Made by a program: the position numbers and the translations under genes
The notes under the pieces: generated by a model
Database searches by the model: none
What the model saw: only the letters and a program-made list of their open reading frames with translations
Told to the model about the DNA's origin: nothing
DNA from: CALSMU01 sp965230225
Lineage (GTDB): Bacteria > Bacteroidota > Bacteroidia > Flavobacteriales_D > Parvicellaceae
Assembly: GCA_965230225.1 (NCBI GenBank)
Contig: CBDDKM010000008.1
Span: forward strand, 62,001 to 126,000
Reading direction: 5' to 3'
DNA length: 64,000 nucleotides
Part shown: one piece after another, positions 1 to 9,132 of the stretch
Layout of the letters: every line of letters starts with the position of its first letter
How positions within the stretch are numbered: position 1 is the first letter of the stretch

Positions 1-2
1 AT

Positions 3-209
3 TTTTTTGCACTTATCCTTGCTTCAGAATTCTCCACCTTACGAGATTTAATCTTCATTATTGAATTTATAATTATGAAAAAGGAAACACCACAGGATGT
101 CAATTCAACAAAGAACATTAATGAACAATTGAATGATATTATCGAGGAGAATAAAGCATACTCAGAAGTTCTGAAAAAGATGATCAAAAACATGAAGAAA
201 AAAAAGTAA
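3..209 (+). CDS. C-terminal end of an unidentified membrane protein (partial)
   Basis: The frame is open from the window edge and ends in TAA at 207-209, giving at least 68 residues. The first two dozen visible residues are largely hydrophobic, like the end of a membrane segment. The rest is a charged tail rich in Lys, Glu and Asn that finishes in four lysines. An internal ATG at 75 could start a 44-residue protein instead, but the unbroken hydrophobic frame upstream favours the longer partial reading. The next gene begins 3 bases after the stop, so both probably share a transcript. The family is not recognised. Confidence 0.55.
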   Translation, partial: FFALILASEFSTLRDLIFIIEFIIMKKETPQDVNSTKNINEQLNDIIEENKAYSEVLKKMIKNMKKKK

Positions 210-212
210 TCA

Positions 213-2567
213 ATGCGCTCTACACTACTCATACTACTAACATTATTACTAATTAAAGGAACCTCTCAAAACCTGGTTCCCGATCCTGGATTTGAAAACT
301 GGAACGGAACTTCCGGAAACTACATGGCTCCCCTATTCGATTGGGACGAGGGTAACGGAACACCTGATCATCACCACGAACAAAACCCCATTGGCTCTAA
401 TCTTACTAGTGCAGACCCTAATTGTGTACTTACCAACAGCGGTTTCTCTGGCTGTGGCGCTGTATTTGCCGGACAAGGTTGTTTAGGAGCATATAAAGCT
501 AACGGCCCTACGGGAACTAAAGAATGGGCGGCCACACAACTCATTTCGCCGCTCGAACAAGACTCCTGTTACCAGATTTCCTTCTGGATTCAAAACAAAA
601 AGAACAGTGCCAATTATACCATGGTTACCAATCAGTGGGGAGTGTATTTCGACAATACATTGAATCCAACATTTGACCCTAACACCCATAATTTTTCGGC
701 TAATCAAAACCACTGGGTTACCTGTTCTACAGTAATACAAGATACCATTTGGCACCACATTGTACTGGACTACATTCCAGATGCCAATTACACACACATG
801 TACATCGGTTATGTGGGTGATGTAGCCAATGCTACTGAAATTGCCTGGAGTAGTTCTCCATCCGTAGGATTTTACACCTGGATCGATGAGGTATCAGTGG
901 AAAAAGTAGCATGTTTTACTTGCCCAATAAACATAGACTCTGTATCAACCACAGACGAAACTTGTACCAACTCTGATGGAAGTATTATGACATACGCTAC
1001 TCCATCTGCATTGACCTATATACTATACGATAACTCTGGAAATCCTCTGGATACAAACACTACGGGGGGATTCAACGGGTTACCTGCGGGAGACTACTAC
1101 GTTACCGCGGAAGATTCCATTTGTATGGAAACTTCTAATATAGTTACCATCAGTACTTCTGGTGTACTACCAAATGCCGGACTAGATGATGATGTACTGC
1201 TTTGTGATGGTTATGCCATCTTTAATTTACTGGATTCTTTGGGTGGTACACCTAATACCGGAGGGACCTGGAATCCATCACCAATTTCGGGTACTAACAA
1301 CTTTGATCCGGCCAACGACATTGCTGGAATATACACCTACACTCACACTACAAGCTGTGGTACAGACTCAGCGCAATTAAACGTTAGTATAACGACCACT
1401 CCAGATGCCACCATCACTCCTGTAGGTCCGTTTTGTGTAACTGACTCCTCATTTAATTTGAACTCGGCTGCAGGAGGTGGGGTCTGGTCTGGTACCGGAG
1501 TTAATACTAATGGAGAGTTCTCTCCTTCTCTTGCTGGTCCCGGAAACCATTTAATAACTTACGAAATACAAGGCATGTGTTCTGACCTGGACACCATCAC
1601 CATAGTAGTATTTGATACAGATGATGCCGGTTTTGATTACGTTGATTCTCTCTATTGCATCAATAATGTCAATCCCACACCGCTAATAAACGGATTAACT
1701 GGCGGAAGTTTTTCCATTACAGCACCTGGCACAATTGACCCCACCACTGGTACAATTGACTTACAGGCATCTGGAATCGGTACGTATACTGTATCTTATA
1801 CTACGACTGGTTTTTGTCCTAATTTCTCAACCGTAGACATTGAAATAATTGGAGAAACCGTTACCACTATTGACCCTGCCGGTCCGTTCTGCAGTTCAGA
1901 TGCAACTTCCTTCCTTTCAGCATCTGTACTTGGAGGTACCTGGTCCGGTCCGGGAATAGTGGATCCAGTAACAGGAGAATTCTCACCGGGCAGTGCCCAA
2001 ATTGGATGGAACGAAATCATCTATACCATTGGTGGTTTATGCGGTGGAGCTGACACCATCGAAATCGAAGTGTTCCCTTCCCCTACCGTAGACCTTGGGG
2101 AAGACATGGACATTTGTGTGGATTGTATCATTCAGCTAGATGCAGGGACAGGATATACCGATTACGAATGGCAGGACTTAAGTACATTATCAAGCTTTAC
2201 TGCTAATCAACCGGGTATTTATATGGTAACCGTAACTGACGACAATGGATGTACCGCTACCGATACCATTGAGTTGTTTTATCAGTGTACCGCCAGCTTA
2301 TTTGTACCGAATAGCTTTACCCCCAACTTTGACGGAAAAAACGACGAGTTTATTACTGTAACTCAAAATCTTTCTGAGTTTACACTATTGATTTTTGACC
2401 GATGGGGACACGTGGTACACGAAACCAATGATCCTAATTCAGGATGGAACGGATCAAGTAATGGAACTACCTTACCAACTGGGGTTTATGTGTATGTAAT
2501 CACCTACAAAGAGTGCGACAGTATAGAATCTAAAAGTAAAACCGGACACTTTACCTTGCTAAAATAA
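213..2567 (+). CDS. T9SS-exported surface protein with CHU_C (gliding-motility) C-terminal domain
   Basis: A 784-residue protein with a signal peptide (about residues 1-19, ending TSQ). It is followed by a jelly-roll-like N-terminal domain opening with NLVPDPGFENW (about 20-235) and then Ig/PKD-like repeats of roughly 75 residues, recognisable by GPFC...GGxWSGxG...GEFSP and YTI segments. The last 90 residues carry the CHU_C pattern: FVPNSFTPNFDGKNDEF, FDRWGHVV, GWNG and PTGVYVY. In this phylum that domain directs export through T9SS and attachment to the cell surface. The next gene is a shorter paralogue with the same architecture 6 bases downstream, so the two form an operon. The ligand is unknown; an adhesin or cell-wall-associated role is inference. 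Confidence 0.85.
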   Translation: MRSTLLILLTLLLIKGTSQNLVPDPGFENWNGTSGNYMAPLFDWDEGNGTPDHHHEQNPIGSNLTSADPNCVLTNSGFSGCGAVFAGQGCLGAYKANGPTGTKEWAATQLISPLEQDSCYQISFWIQNKKNSANYTMVTNQWGVYFDNTLNPTFDPNTHNFSANQNHWVTCSTVIQDTIWHHIVLDYIPDANYTHMYIGYVGDVANATEIAWSSSPSVGFYTWIDEVSVEKVACFTCPINIDSVSTTDETCTNSDGSIMTYATPSALTYILYDNSGNPLDTNTTGGFNGLPAGDYYVTAEDSICMETSNIVTISTSGVLPNAGLDDDVLLCDGYAIFNLLDSLGGTPNTGGTWNPSPISGTNNFDPANDIAGIYTYTHTTSCGTDSAQLNVSITTTPDATITPVGPFCVTDSSFNLNSAAGGGVWSGTGVNTNGEFSPSLAGPGNHLITYEIQGMCSDLDTITIVVFDTDDAGFDYVDSLYCINNVNPTPLINGLTGGSFSITAPGTIDPTTGTIDLQASGIGTYTVSYTTTGFCPNFSTVDIEIIGETVTTIDPAGPFCSSDATSFLSASVLGGTWSGPGIVDPVTGEFSPGSAQIGWNEIIYTIGGLCGGADTIEIEVFPSPTVDLGEDMDICVDCIIQLDAGTGYTDYEWQDLSTLSSFTANQPGIYMVTVTDDNGCTATDTIELFYQCTASLFVPNSFTPNFDGKNDEFITVTQNLSEFTLLIFDRWGHVVHETNDPNSGWNGSSNGTTLPTGVYVYVITYKECDSIESKSKTGHFTLLK

Positions 2568-2573
2568 TCCCGT

Positions 2574-4466
2574 ATGAAACTGACCAAAATATACTTTTCA
2601 CTACTCCTTTTTTCTTTGATGGCTCATCTAGGAAATTCCCAAAATCTGGTACCCAACCCCAGCTTCGAAAATGAAGTAAGTTGCTTTACCATGAACGCTG
2701 GATTTCAGATGCCTGAAATTGATTACGCCATTGGTTGGGATATGCCCACCATGGGAACATCAGATCATTTTCACCCGTGTCATACCGGAGGATTTGGACA
2801 ATTTACCCCACCCAACACCTGGATTGGATATACCCATGCAGCAGATGGCAATTCGTTTGCAGGGTTTATGACTCATGAAAACAGTTCTGTTGGATACAAA
2901 GAATATATGCAGGCTCCCCTCACCTCTTCTCTTATTGCAGGAGAAGTATACACTATTGGATTTTATTACTCATTAGCCGAGGGAAGTCAATTTGCTTCTG
3001 ACGGACTGGGAATGTTATTGCAGAATGGGGCAATATCTCAGCCGGCAAGTCAGTCAGTGATCAATGCTACTCCCCAATTGGAAACTACTACTATTCACAC
3101 TGACACTGCAGGTTGGACGTTAGTGACCGGTCTTTTTACTGCTACCGGAGGCGAAGATCATGTTGTAATTGGTTGTTTTGTAGATGATGCTTCCCTCGGC
3201 TTAACTTCTACTGGTTTTGGAACTAACCCGGTGGCCTATTATTTTATTGATAGCGTATTTGTATCTACGGGATGTGCCACTTCCATTTCTGCTCCTGATA
3301 CCCTTTGCCAAAATGCGCAACCAATAGATCTACAGGCATTTGGAACTGGAGTTTGGTCCGGTAACGGGATAACAGATACTGTAGCCGGAACTTTCGATCC
3401 AATTACGGCAGGAGTGGGTACTCATCAGATTATTTACACTATATCCGGTAGTTGCAATGCAGCTGATACAGCATACATTGAAATTATGCCGGAGGATACC
3501 ACTACTTTTTTCTATTCAGATACCATTTTTTGTAGTCATATAGATAATCCATTGCCCACTATTATGGGACTAAGTAATGGTGAGTTTACCATCGATAATA
3601 ACGGAGTTATAGATCCTGTTACCGGCGAAATAGACATTACAGCATCTGGTACAGGACAGTTTGAAATTACTTATACTACCGGAAGTCCCTGTGGGAATCC
3701 ACTCACTTTTCCAGTGGAAATCATGTTCGCCCCTTCTCCCAACATTGCCATAGCTTCTATGCTTTGTGAAAACGATTCGCCAGTAACTCCAAACTTTTTA
3801 CCAGCTGGTGGAGTGTGGAGCGGAACTGGAATTACAGATAGCATTACAGGAGCTTTTGATCCTGCTGTAGCTGATACGGGGTTGCATGAATTGATTTATA
3901 CTTTATCTGATTTTTGCGGAAACTCTGACACTGCTTATGTTCAGGTTAACTCAAGTGGTGATCCAGATTTTCATTATTCACAAAATCCATTTACGATTAA
4001 TCAGAATGACCCTTCTGCCATAATTGTTGGTACTTCAGGTGGTAACTTTACCATCAACAACGGTGGTATTATCGACTCTATAACCGGAGCCATCGACTTG
4101 GACCAGTCTGGTATTGGAACTTATTTAATTACCTACACTACTCCACCTCCATGTTCAGAGAGTTACTCGTTATACATAGAAATTACGGATGTTCCTTCGT
4201 TCGATGCTCCTAATGTATTTACCCCTAATGGTGATGGCCAAAATGATGAATTTAAAATCCCTGAGTATGTTGTTAACTCCTTTAATGGAGCCATATATAA
4301 CAGATGGGGAACGAAGGTTTTTGAATGGTACGATATCTATTCCGGTTGGGATGGAACTATAAACGGAAATGATGCTCCGGAAGGAACTTATTATTATTTG
4401 ATAAATATTACAGCCATTGATGGGGAACACTACTCCATTAATGGACATGTTCAGTTGTTAAGATGA
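2574..4466 (+). CDS. T9SS-exported surface protein with CHU_C C-terminal domain (paralogue of upstream gene)
   Basis: A 630-residue protein built like its upstream neighbour. It has a signal peptide (1 to about 22), an N-terminal domain opening NLVPNPSFENE (about 23-235), and two kinds of alternating repeat (GVWSGNGITDTVAGTFDP-type and GxFTIxxxGxIDxxTGxID-type) up to about residue 540. A CHU_C domain follows with NVFTPNGDGQNDEF, NRWGTKVFEW, GWDG and PEGTYYY. The 6-base spacing to the previous stop shows co-transcription, and the shared architecture suggests tandem duplication followed by loss of about 150 residues of repeats. It is a surface-attached protein of unknown ligand. A perfect terminator hairpin follows at 4514-4547. 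Confidence 0.85.
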   Translation: MKLTKIYFSLLLFSLMAHLGNSQNLVPNPSFENEVSCFTMNAGFQMPEIDYAIGWDMPTMGTSDHFHPCHTGGFGQFTPPNTWIGYTHAADGNSFAGFMTHENSSVGYKEYMQAPLTSSLIAGEVYTIGFYYSLAEGSQFASDGLGMLLQNGAISQPASQSVINATPQLETTTIHTDTAGWTLVTGLFTATGGEDHVVIGCFVDDASLGLTSTGFGTNPVAYYFIDSVFVSTGCATSISAPDTLCQNAQPIDLQAFGTGVWSGNGITDTVAGTFDPITAGVGTHQIIYTISGSCNAADTAYIEIMPEDTTTFFYSDTIFCSHIDNPLPTIMGLSNGEFTIDNNGVIDPVTGEIDITASGTGQFEITYTTGSPCGNPLTFPVEIMFAPSPNIAIASMLCENDSPVTPNFLPAGGVWSGTGITDSITGAFDPAVADTGLHELIYTLSDFCGNSDTAYVQVNSSGDPDFHYSQNPFTINQNDPSAIIVGTSGGNFTINNGGIIDSITGAIDLDQSGIGTYLITYTTPPPCSESYSLYIEITDVPSFDAPNVFTPNGDGQNDEFKIPEYVVNSFNGAIYNRWGTKVFEWYDIYSGWDGTINGNDAPEGTYYYLINITAIDGEHYSINGHVQLLR

Positions 4467-4513
4467 TAACCACAGCGTAAAAAGTAGTTAGTTTATATTG
4501 AATGTTGGTTATT

Positions 4514-4547
4514 AAAAAAGGCAGCTCTGTGAGCTGCCTTTCTATTT
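4514..4547 (+). terminator. Bidirectional intrinsic terminator
   Basis: A perfect 10-bp stem (AAGGCAGCTC / GAGCTGCCTT) with a 3-base TGT loop, an A-run before it and a T-rich tract after it. It lies between the convergent genes ending at 4466 and 4613 and can serve both strands. Confidence 0.85.
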
Positions 4548-4612
4548 TTAGGTTTTCTATACACTACTATAGTAGCGCAACATTACTTATGTTTAGTGGG
4601 GTGTCTTTTAGG

Positions 4613-5395
4613 TTAATGTTGAATCAATAGCTTTTCACTACCAACAACATTCCCTTCAGCTACAATGGATACAAAGTAAAGCCCGTTTGGAATATCTTTC
4701 ACATTAATGTTCCACTCATTCTGATATGTCTCGATGGTTATGTTTCGCACCAATTTCCCCATGGAATTATGTATTTGAACGTTCTTGTAAGAACTCTGAA
4801 TTGCGTTTAGGTTTCCAATTGTTAGGGTTTCTTTTGCGGGGTTAGGCATCAGCTCAACCTCCATTTTATTTTGCTCTTCTACCCCAACTGTACAGGTTCC
4901 TGTATGGGTTGCATCATATCGAATTTGTAATGAAGCCACAACGGCATTTCCATTATTTACATCCAACCACTCGTATAAGTATCTCGCACAACAAGTTGTA
5001 TCCGTTGTGTAATAATGACCCGCAAAAGTATTTACAGAATCGCCTGGTGCAATTATCTCAGAGAATACACTGATTTGCATTGGAACTGTACCTGATGGTG
5101 AAGCCCCAGGACAAATGAACCAACAAGTTGCATTTTTCGACTCCGGGCATATATCCAATTCAGTTGTTCTAACCTTTAATTCAATTGTATCATTACCTGT
5201 ATTATGCACATGTAATTCTGCCACAAACTCTTCTTCATATTGTCCTTGTGAGTTGGTATATGTATACTTAGGCGTTATACTCATAATGGCCGTATTATCC
5301 AGATTAGCAGAATAATTGGTAGTATCATTAATGTGTAACTGAGCTGCAGCTGTATAGGTGCTAATGGTTAGGAATAGTACTATTAGTTTTTTCAT
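4613..5395 (-). CDS. Secreted protein with T9SS type A sorting domain
   Basis: 260 residues, starting at an ATG at 5395. The signal peptide is MKKLIVLFLTISTYTAAAQ. The middle contains a conserved-looking beta-rich region with several cysteines (ICPES, CWFICPG, TTCCARY). The last 80 residues are a typical Por-secretion tail: VELMPNPAKETLTIG, a central GKLVRN turn, DIPNGLYFVSIV and a final basic KLLIQH. The protein should be exported to the outer surface and its tail removed. The function of the cargo domain is not recognisable. It is transcribed alone and converges on the CHU_C pair. Confidence 0.8.
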   Translation of the reverse strand: MKKLIVLFLTISTYTAAAQLHINDTTNYSANLDNTAIMSITPKYTYTNSQGQYEEEFVAELHVHNTGNDTIELKVRTTELDICPESKNATCWFICPGASPSGTVPMQISVFSEIIAPGDSVNTFAGHYYTTDTTCCARYLYEWLDVNNGNAVVASLQIRYDATHTGTCTVGVEEQNKMEVELMPNPAKETLTIGNLNAIQSSYKNVQIHNSMGKLVRNITIETYQNEWNINVKDIPNGLYFVSIVAEGNVVGSEKLLIQH

Positions 5396-5562
5396 TTAGG
5401 TATATTTAATTGGTTTATGCATACAATCTACCTATTCCTTCCTGCTCTTTTCAAGAATAAACATACAAACACACCACAAATATTGGAAACCCAAAGAATT
5501 TAACCACTAATAACTTTCCAAGAATAACATTCTAAAACTGGTACACCCCTCTTGATTTCCGG

Positions 5563-5601
5563 TATGGGTATTTCCACCCATTTTTAGGGTAAGCCTACTC
5601 A
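5563..5601. promoter_or_regulatory. GGGTA / CCCATTTT-AGGGTAAG motif, copy 1
   Basis: This motif contains a 6-bp inverted repeat ATGGGT-ATTTCC-ACCCAT followed by TTTTAGGGTAAG and CCTACTCA. A clearly related block with the same order of words lies at 16032-16072. Each copy sits 52-64 bp upstream of a plus-strand gene and inside a divergent intergenic region. It is probably a regulator binding site; the regulator is unknown. Confidence 0.45.
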
Positions 5602-5664
5602 AAAGGCTTTTCGGATAGCGTATTTCCTTGTTAATTCGCCTTCATAACCTCTAATCACACCTTC

Positions 5665-5907
5665 ATGAGATACTTCTTTTGTTTGTTTTTACCACCGTTA
5701 GCTGTTCTTAGTACTGGAAGAATTGGCGCTTTCATTTTAAACTTGTTCTTGTGTGCTTTATTCGTTCTTCCAGGAATTATTCATGCGTTTCTGGTAGTAA
5801 ACAGAATGTATGCAGATCGCAGACATCGGGAATCCTTAAAGGCAATGGGAAAACAACAAGTTATTCAGAATACATCTTTAACCCTAAATCAGAGAGGTAT
5901 GGAATAA
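5665..5907 (+). CDS. YqaE/Pmp3 family small membrane protein
   Basis: 80 residues. Residues 1-55 match the Pmp3/YqaE (UPF0057) pattern: FLPPLAV near the N-terminus, a GAFILNLFL segment and LPGIIHAFLVV, forming two membrane helices. In other organisms these proteins affect membrane potential and salt or cold tolerance. The last 25 residues are polar and not typical of the family. This tail overlaps, in antisense, the 3' end of the convergent TetR-type gene by 47 bp, so the tail may have grown by loss of an earlier stop codon. Confidence 0.75.
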   Translation: MRYFFCLFLPPLAVLSTGRIGAFILNLFLCALFVLPGIIHAFLVVNRMYADRRHRESLKAMGKQQVIQNTSLTLNQRGME

Positions 5908-6460
5908 GAAGTCGGTTAATGTGGCTAACATATTTTTCTTCCAGATCGGGTAATTCAAACTCTTCCGGAGTTAGATTAATGAAGAAAAAAGTACGCATGG
6001 AGCCACTTAGGTCCATTAAATAGTCTAAATCATCAGGGGTTAGGTTACCTCTCAAAATCCCATCACTCTGTAGTTTCAACAATAACTGCAAATACCCAGC
6101 TTTACGGAGCTCGTTGTCTTTCTCTGCTCGTTTAAACAACTCCGAATACTTTCTTCTGAGCTCTACATAATCCACGTAGAAGAAAAGAAACTTCATGGAC
6201 ACTTTAAAAGAATACCTGGGAGCCAGCAAAATGCCCTCCAGTAAATTATCCACATCTAAAGTAGACATGATTTGTTTGGTTTCAACCAACATATCCTGAT
6301 ATAATTCTTCCAATAAAACTTGCTTGCTTTTAAAGTGATATGTCACATTACCATAACTGATTCCCAGCTCTTTAGACACATCTCTTAGGGTAACATTGCG
6401 CACTCCATTGGTATTAAACAGACATCTGGCTCTTTCCTTTATTTTATCTCTTGTTTTCAA
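5861..6460 (-). CDS. TetR/AcrR family transcriptional regulator
   Basis: 199 residues. The N-terminal 55 residues are a TetR DNA-binding domain: DKIKERARCLFNTNGVRNVT, then the helix-turn-helix VSKELGISYGNVTYHFKSK. The rest is a helical ligand-binding domain without recognisable specificity. The first codon is TTG at 6460; no ATG lies in frame before the HTH. It is divergent from an alpha/beta hydrolase gene, the usual arrangement for a local TetR repressor and its target, so that gene is the likely target. The 3' end overlaps the Pmp3-type gene by 47 bp. Confidence 0.85.
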   Translation of the reverse strand: MKTRDKIKERARCLFNTNGVRNVTLRDVSKELGISYGNVTYHFKSKQVLLEELYQDMLVETKQIMSTLDVDNLLEGILLAPRYSFKVSMKFLFFYVDYVELRRKYSELFKRAEKDNELRKAGYLQLLLKLQSDGILRGNLTPDDLDYLMDLSGSMRTFFFINLTPEEFELPDLEEKYVSHINRLLIPYLSDLGLKMYSE

Positions 6461-6464
6461 TCTA

Positions 6465-6496
6465 TTTGCAAATATAGTCCATTTGGCCTAATTTTG
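6465..6496 (+). promoter_or_regulatory. Promoter of the alpha/beta hydrolase gene
   Basis: TTTG at 6465-6468, a 20-base spacer, then TAATTTTG at 6489-6496. This matches the Bacteroidota pattern of a -33 TTTG with a TAnnTTTG -7 box. It overlaps the region just upstream of the divergent TetR gene, so repressor binding here would affect both genes. Confidence 0.55.
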
Positions 6497-6520
6497 AAAA
6501 CTGAATAAAAAGAACAACTA

Positions 6521-7384
6521 ATGAGCACCATATATAAACACTCAAAAGCCAAGGAGGAGATCATGGAGTTATACGAAGAAAAACTCCAAAGTCTAGGTAT
6601 AGAATACGAAGAAATCGACGTCCCTACTCAATTTGGTAATACCCGCATTGTTAAAACGGGTAACCGTAATGGTCAGCCAGTGGTACTACTCCATGGCTTT
6701 AATGCAGGTGCTCCACTAACACTAGAAGCTGTTAAGGAAATTACTGATCAATATTTATTCTACGCAATAGATACTATAGGCCAGGCAACAAAGAGTGATG
6801 AGGTAAAAATGAACATAAAAGACGATTCATTTGCCGTTTGGGTAGATGAGGTACTGGAGCAACTTCAACTTCCGAAAGCTAATTTCATAGGAATTTCCTA
6901 CGGAGCTTTTATCCTTCAAAAAGTAATGGTTCATAGACCTCAACGAATTGATAAATGCATTTTGGTAGTGCCGAGTGGATTGGTTAAAGGAAGTACGAGG
7001 GATGCACTTACGAAATTAACTTTCCCTTTAATTCGCTATAAACTGTCTAAGTCGGACGTAAACCTTAAAAAATTTCTAAATGCATTTGTACCGGAAGACA
7101 ATGAGTTTTTGTTTCGCTTACTCAAAACCATTATGACGGGGATTAAATTGGACACCAGAATCCCTGCTTTAGCTAAGCAGAAAGATTTAGCACACTTCGG
7201 TCAACCAGTTTACATTATAGGAGCTGAAGAAGATGTATACTTTCCAGGGAGCGAGTTACAAAAAACCGGCCCTACTCTATTTAGCAACCTTAAGGAGGTT
7301 CATTTACTGAAGGGCTCCAAGCACATGCCCGCTGTAAGACACTACCCGGAAATTCAAGAAAAATTAAAGGAGTGGATGGGTTAA
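6521..7384 (+). CDS. Alpha/beta hydrolase
   Basis: 287 residues, cytosolic (no signal peptide). The fold is shown by VVLLHGFNAG (oxyanion-hole strand, about residues 56-65), the nucleophile elbow GISYGA (about 126-131) with its catalytic Ser, an acid in the GAEEDVYFPG segment (about 237) and the catalytic His in SKHMPAVRHYP (about 267). The substrate is unknown; esterase or C-C hydrolase activity is possible. It is divergently transcribed from a TetR-type regulator 60 bp away, suggesting induction by a small molecule that may also be the substrate. Confidence 0.85.
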   Translation: MSTIYKHSKAKEEIMELYEEKLQSLGIEYEEIDVPTQFGNTRIVKTGNRNGQPVVLLHGFNAGAPLTLEAVKEITDQYLFYAIDTIGQATKSDEVKMNIKDDSFAVWVDEVLEQLQLPKANFIGISYGAFILQKVMVHRPQRIDKCILVVPSGLVKGSTRDALTKLTFPLIRYKLSKSDVNLKKFLNAFVPEDNEFLFRLLKTIMTGIKLDTRIPALAKQKDLAHFGQPVYIIGAEEDVYFPGSELQKTGPTLFSNLKEVHLLKGSKHMPAVRHYPEIQEKLKEWMG

Positions 7385-7417
7385 CCAGAACCTGTAAAGT
7401 CATTTTTTAAACTTCAG

Positions 7418-7448
7418 TTTGAATTAAAATTGAAATGACCTATATTTG
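7418..7448 (+). promoter_or_regulatory. Promoter upstream of the TPR-like gene
   Basis: TTTG (7418-7421), a 19-base spacer and TATATTTG (7441-7448) fit the Bacteroidota -33/-7 consensus. The implied start of transcription near 7455 leaves an untranslated leader of about 150 bases before the ATG at 7608. Confidence 0.5.
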
Positions 7449-7607
7449 ATTATCGTTTGCCATCTACTTGTGTAGATACACCACCAAATTTTATTAATAA
7501 TCAGTAAGGTTCTGTTCAATTAAAGTTGAGCTTCCTTTCTATGTTTCAGTTCTTTCCATGAAAGAAGATATGACCCTGAGCAAAAATTAATTTTTGAGGT
7601 CGTATTT

Positions 7608-8348
7608 ATGCATAGACGAAATTTACACTTACTGTTAACCGGAATATTAATTCTGATTTCCAACGCTACCCTAAGCTTTGGTGGAATAATTGAACCGGAA
7701 ATAGAATTAGCTCAAGACAAAAACTCTTACCAATCACTTAGTAGGATTGATGCTATTAGGAATTCATACTTGCTTAAGGCGCGTTCATTTGCGCAGAAGA
7801 ATTGGTTTGACTCGTCTTACTACTACTACCAAAAAGAATTTGACCTCATCAACAATACAGTTGATGAAAACTACTATTTCGACAAAGCCTATAATAGGCT
7901 AAGGTTAGCCGAATTATGCTTAAACAACCAACAATACACAAGAGCCATATTGTTTTGCGATGAAGGTATCTTATACTCCCAGCAAAATGGGAATCACTTT
8001 AGTTCCATCATTGACCCCATTCACAAAATTATGCATACCGCTTACGATGCTCTGGGGGATGTAGAAAACTCAATCAAATATTACAATCTGTATTCTGAGG
8101 TGTATAAAGAATACTCCTCTTCCCTGATAATGAAACACATATATAAATTGGGGGAGCATCCAAAAATTGAAATTCCAAGTGATTCGACCACAATCAAACA
8201 ACCCATTTCTCCCACTACCTTTCAATCGAATAATACTGCATTGATTATTAACTACTCCAATGTTACACTATATTTTGTTTCCATCTCACTAATAATAGGC
8301 TTAATTATGGGTATTAACACCTACTTTAAGCCATCAGAAAAACAATAG
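7608..8348 (+). CDS. Membrane-anchored TPR-like protein of unknown function
   Basis: 246 residues: a signal peptide or N-terminal membrane segment (about 1-26), a helical region with TPR-like spacing (LLKARSFAQKNWFDSSYYYY, YNRLRLAELCLNNQQYTRAI, AYDALGDVENSIKYYNLYSE) and a C-terminal membrane helix (about 212-235) with a short basic tail. This layout resembles the sensor half of Bacteroidota TPR sensor kinases, but no kinase or DNA-binding domain follows. It may be a truncated or stand-alone sensor. It converges on the next gene with only 4 bases between stop codons. Confidence 0.6.
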   Translation: MHRRNLHLLLTGILILISNATLSFGGIIEPEIELAQDKNSYQSLSRIDAIRNSYLLKARSFAQKNWFDSSYYYYQKEFDLINNTVDENYYFDKAYNRLRLAELCLNNQQYTRAILFCDEGILYSQQNGNHFSSIIDPIHKIMHTAYDALGDVENSIKYYNLYSEVYKEYSSSLIMKHIYKLGEHPKIEIPSDSTTIKQPISPTTFQSNNTALIINYSNVTLYFVSISLIIGLIMGINTYFKPSEKQ

Positions 8349-8352
8349 ACTT

Positions 8353-8838
8353 TTAGTTTTCCGCTAAAGGAGAAACATTCCAGGTATCCACATAATCAGT
8401 TTTACCTCCGTATGTTCTTCTTCTAAAGGATTTTCCATCTACTAGTATTTCTTCTTTTACTTTTTGAGTTGGTTTACCCTCGGAATAGGTTGCCTTTCTG
8501 ATATAAAAATACTCATCGTTTATCAATACGACTTCCAAATAATCAACTGCTTTGTTTTTGGTTAAATAACTAACCTTCAGTTTTTCCACTTTTCCTGTTC
8601 CCCTGTATTTAATCTTTTGTTGAAATCGCATAGAATTACTCCCTAACACCCCCCTAATAACTGTTTTTTTACCAGTCCAACTTTTTCTAATGTATAAATC
8701 TGATGCGTACTTACTTAAGTCAGATAATATGGCGTCTGTTTCTTTAATAAAATCTTCCTCAAAATTAGAACTCTGTGCAATTGCGCCATTAAATAATATA
8801 AACAATAACAGGATGGGGAGCCAAAATTTCTTTTTCAT
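8353..8838 (-). CDS. Secreted protein of unknown function
   Basis: About 161 residues from the ATG at 8838; a TTG two codons upstream is a weaker start. A signal peptide ends near GAIAQ, and the mature part is predicted beta-rich, with SLSKYASDLYIRKSWTGKKT-like and YFYIRKATYSEG segments. There are no recognised catalytic motifs, lipobox or sorting tail, so it is probably periplasmic. No family was recognised. Confidence 0.6.
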   Translation of the reverse strand: MKKKFWLPILLLFILFNGAIAQSSNFEEDFIKETDAILSDLSKYASDLYIRKSWTGKKTVIRGVLGSNSMRFQQKIKYRGTGKVEKLKVSYLTKNKAVDYLEVVLINDEYFYIRKATYSEGKPTQKVKEEILVDGKSFRRRTYGGKTDYVDTWNVSPLAEN

Positions 8839-9132
8839 TTTCAATTATAGTTTTGTCTGATAATTCGTTATTAAAATCGTAAACGGGATTTATCGTTCTT
8901 TATTTTAAAGCCAAATAACAAACCACATCTTTATTATAAATTACCACATTTTCACACAAGTTTTCATTGAGATTTGGTTAAATCTGTAAGTTCTTTCTGA
9001 AGCTTTCTCATGATTTCCCCTTTTATATTTCGATACCAACATTTCGTAGGTTCAAACAAGGCTTACAACTATCCGGTTAAATCATCCTGTTATCCAATCA
9101 ATACTTTCGAGTAAACAATAAAAAACTAACAC

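Noticed and set aside
483..797. 104-codon minus-strand frame inside the first CHU_C gene
   Set aside because: It is an antisense shadow; the plus-strand protein has clear domains throughout.
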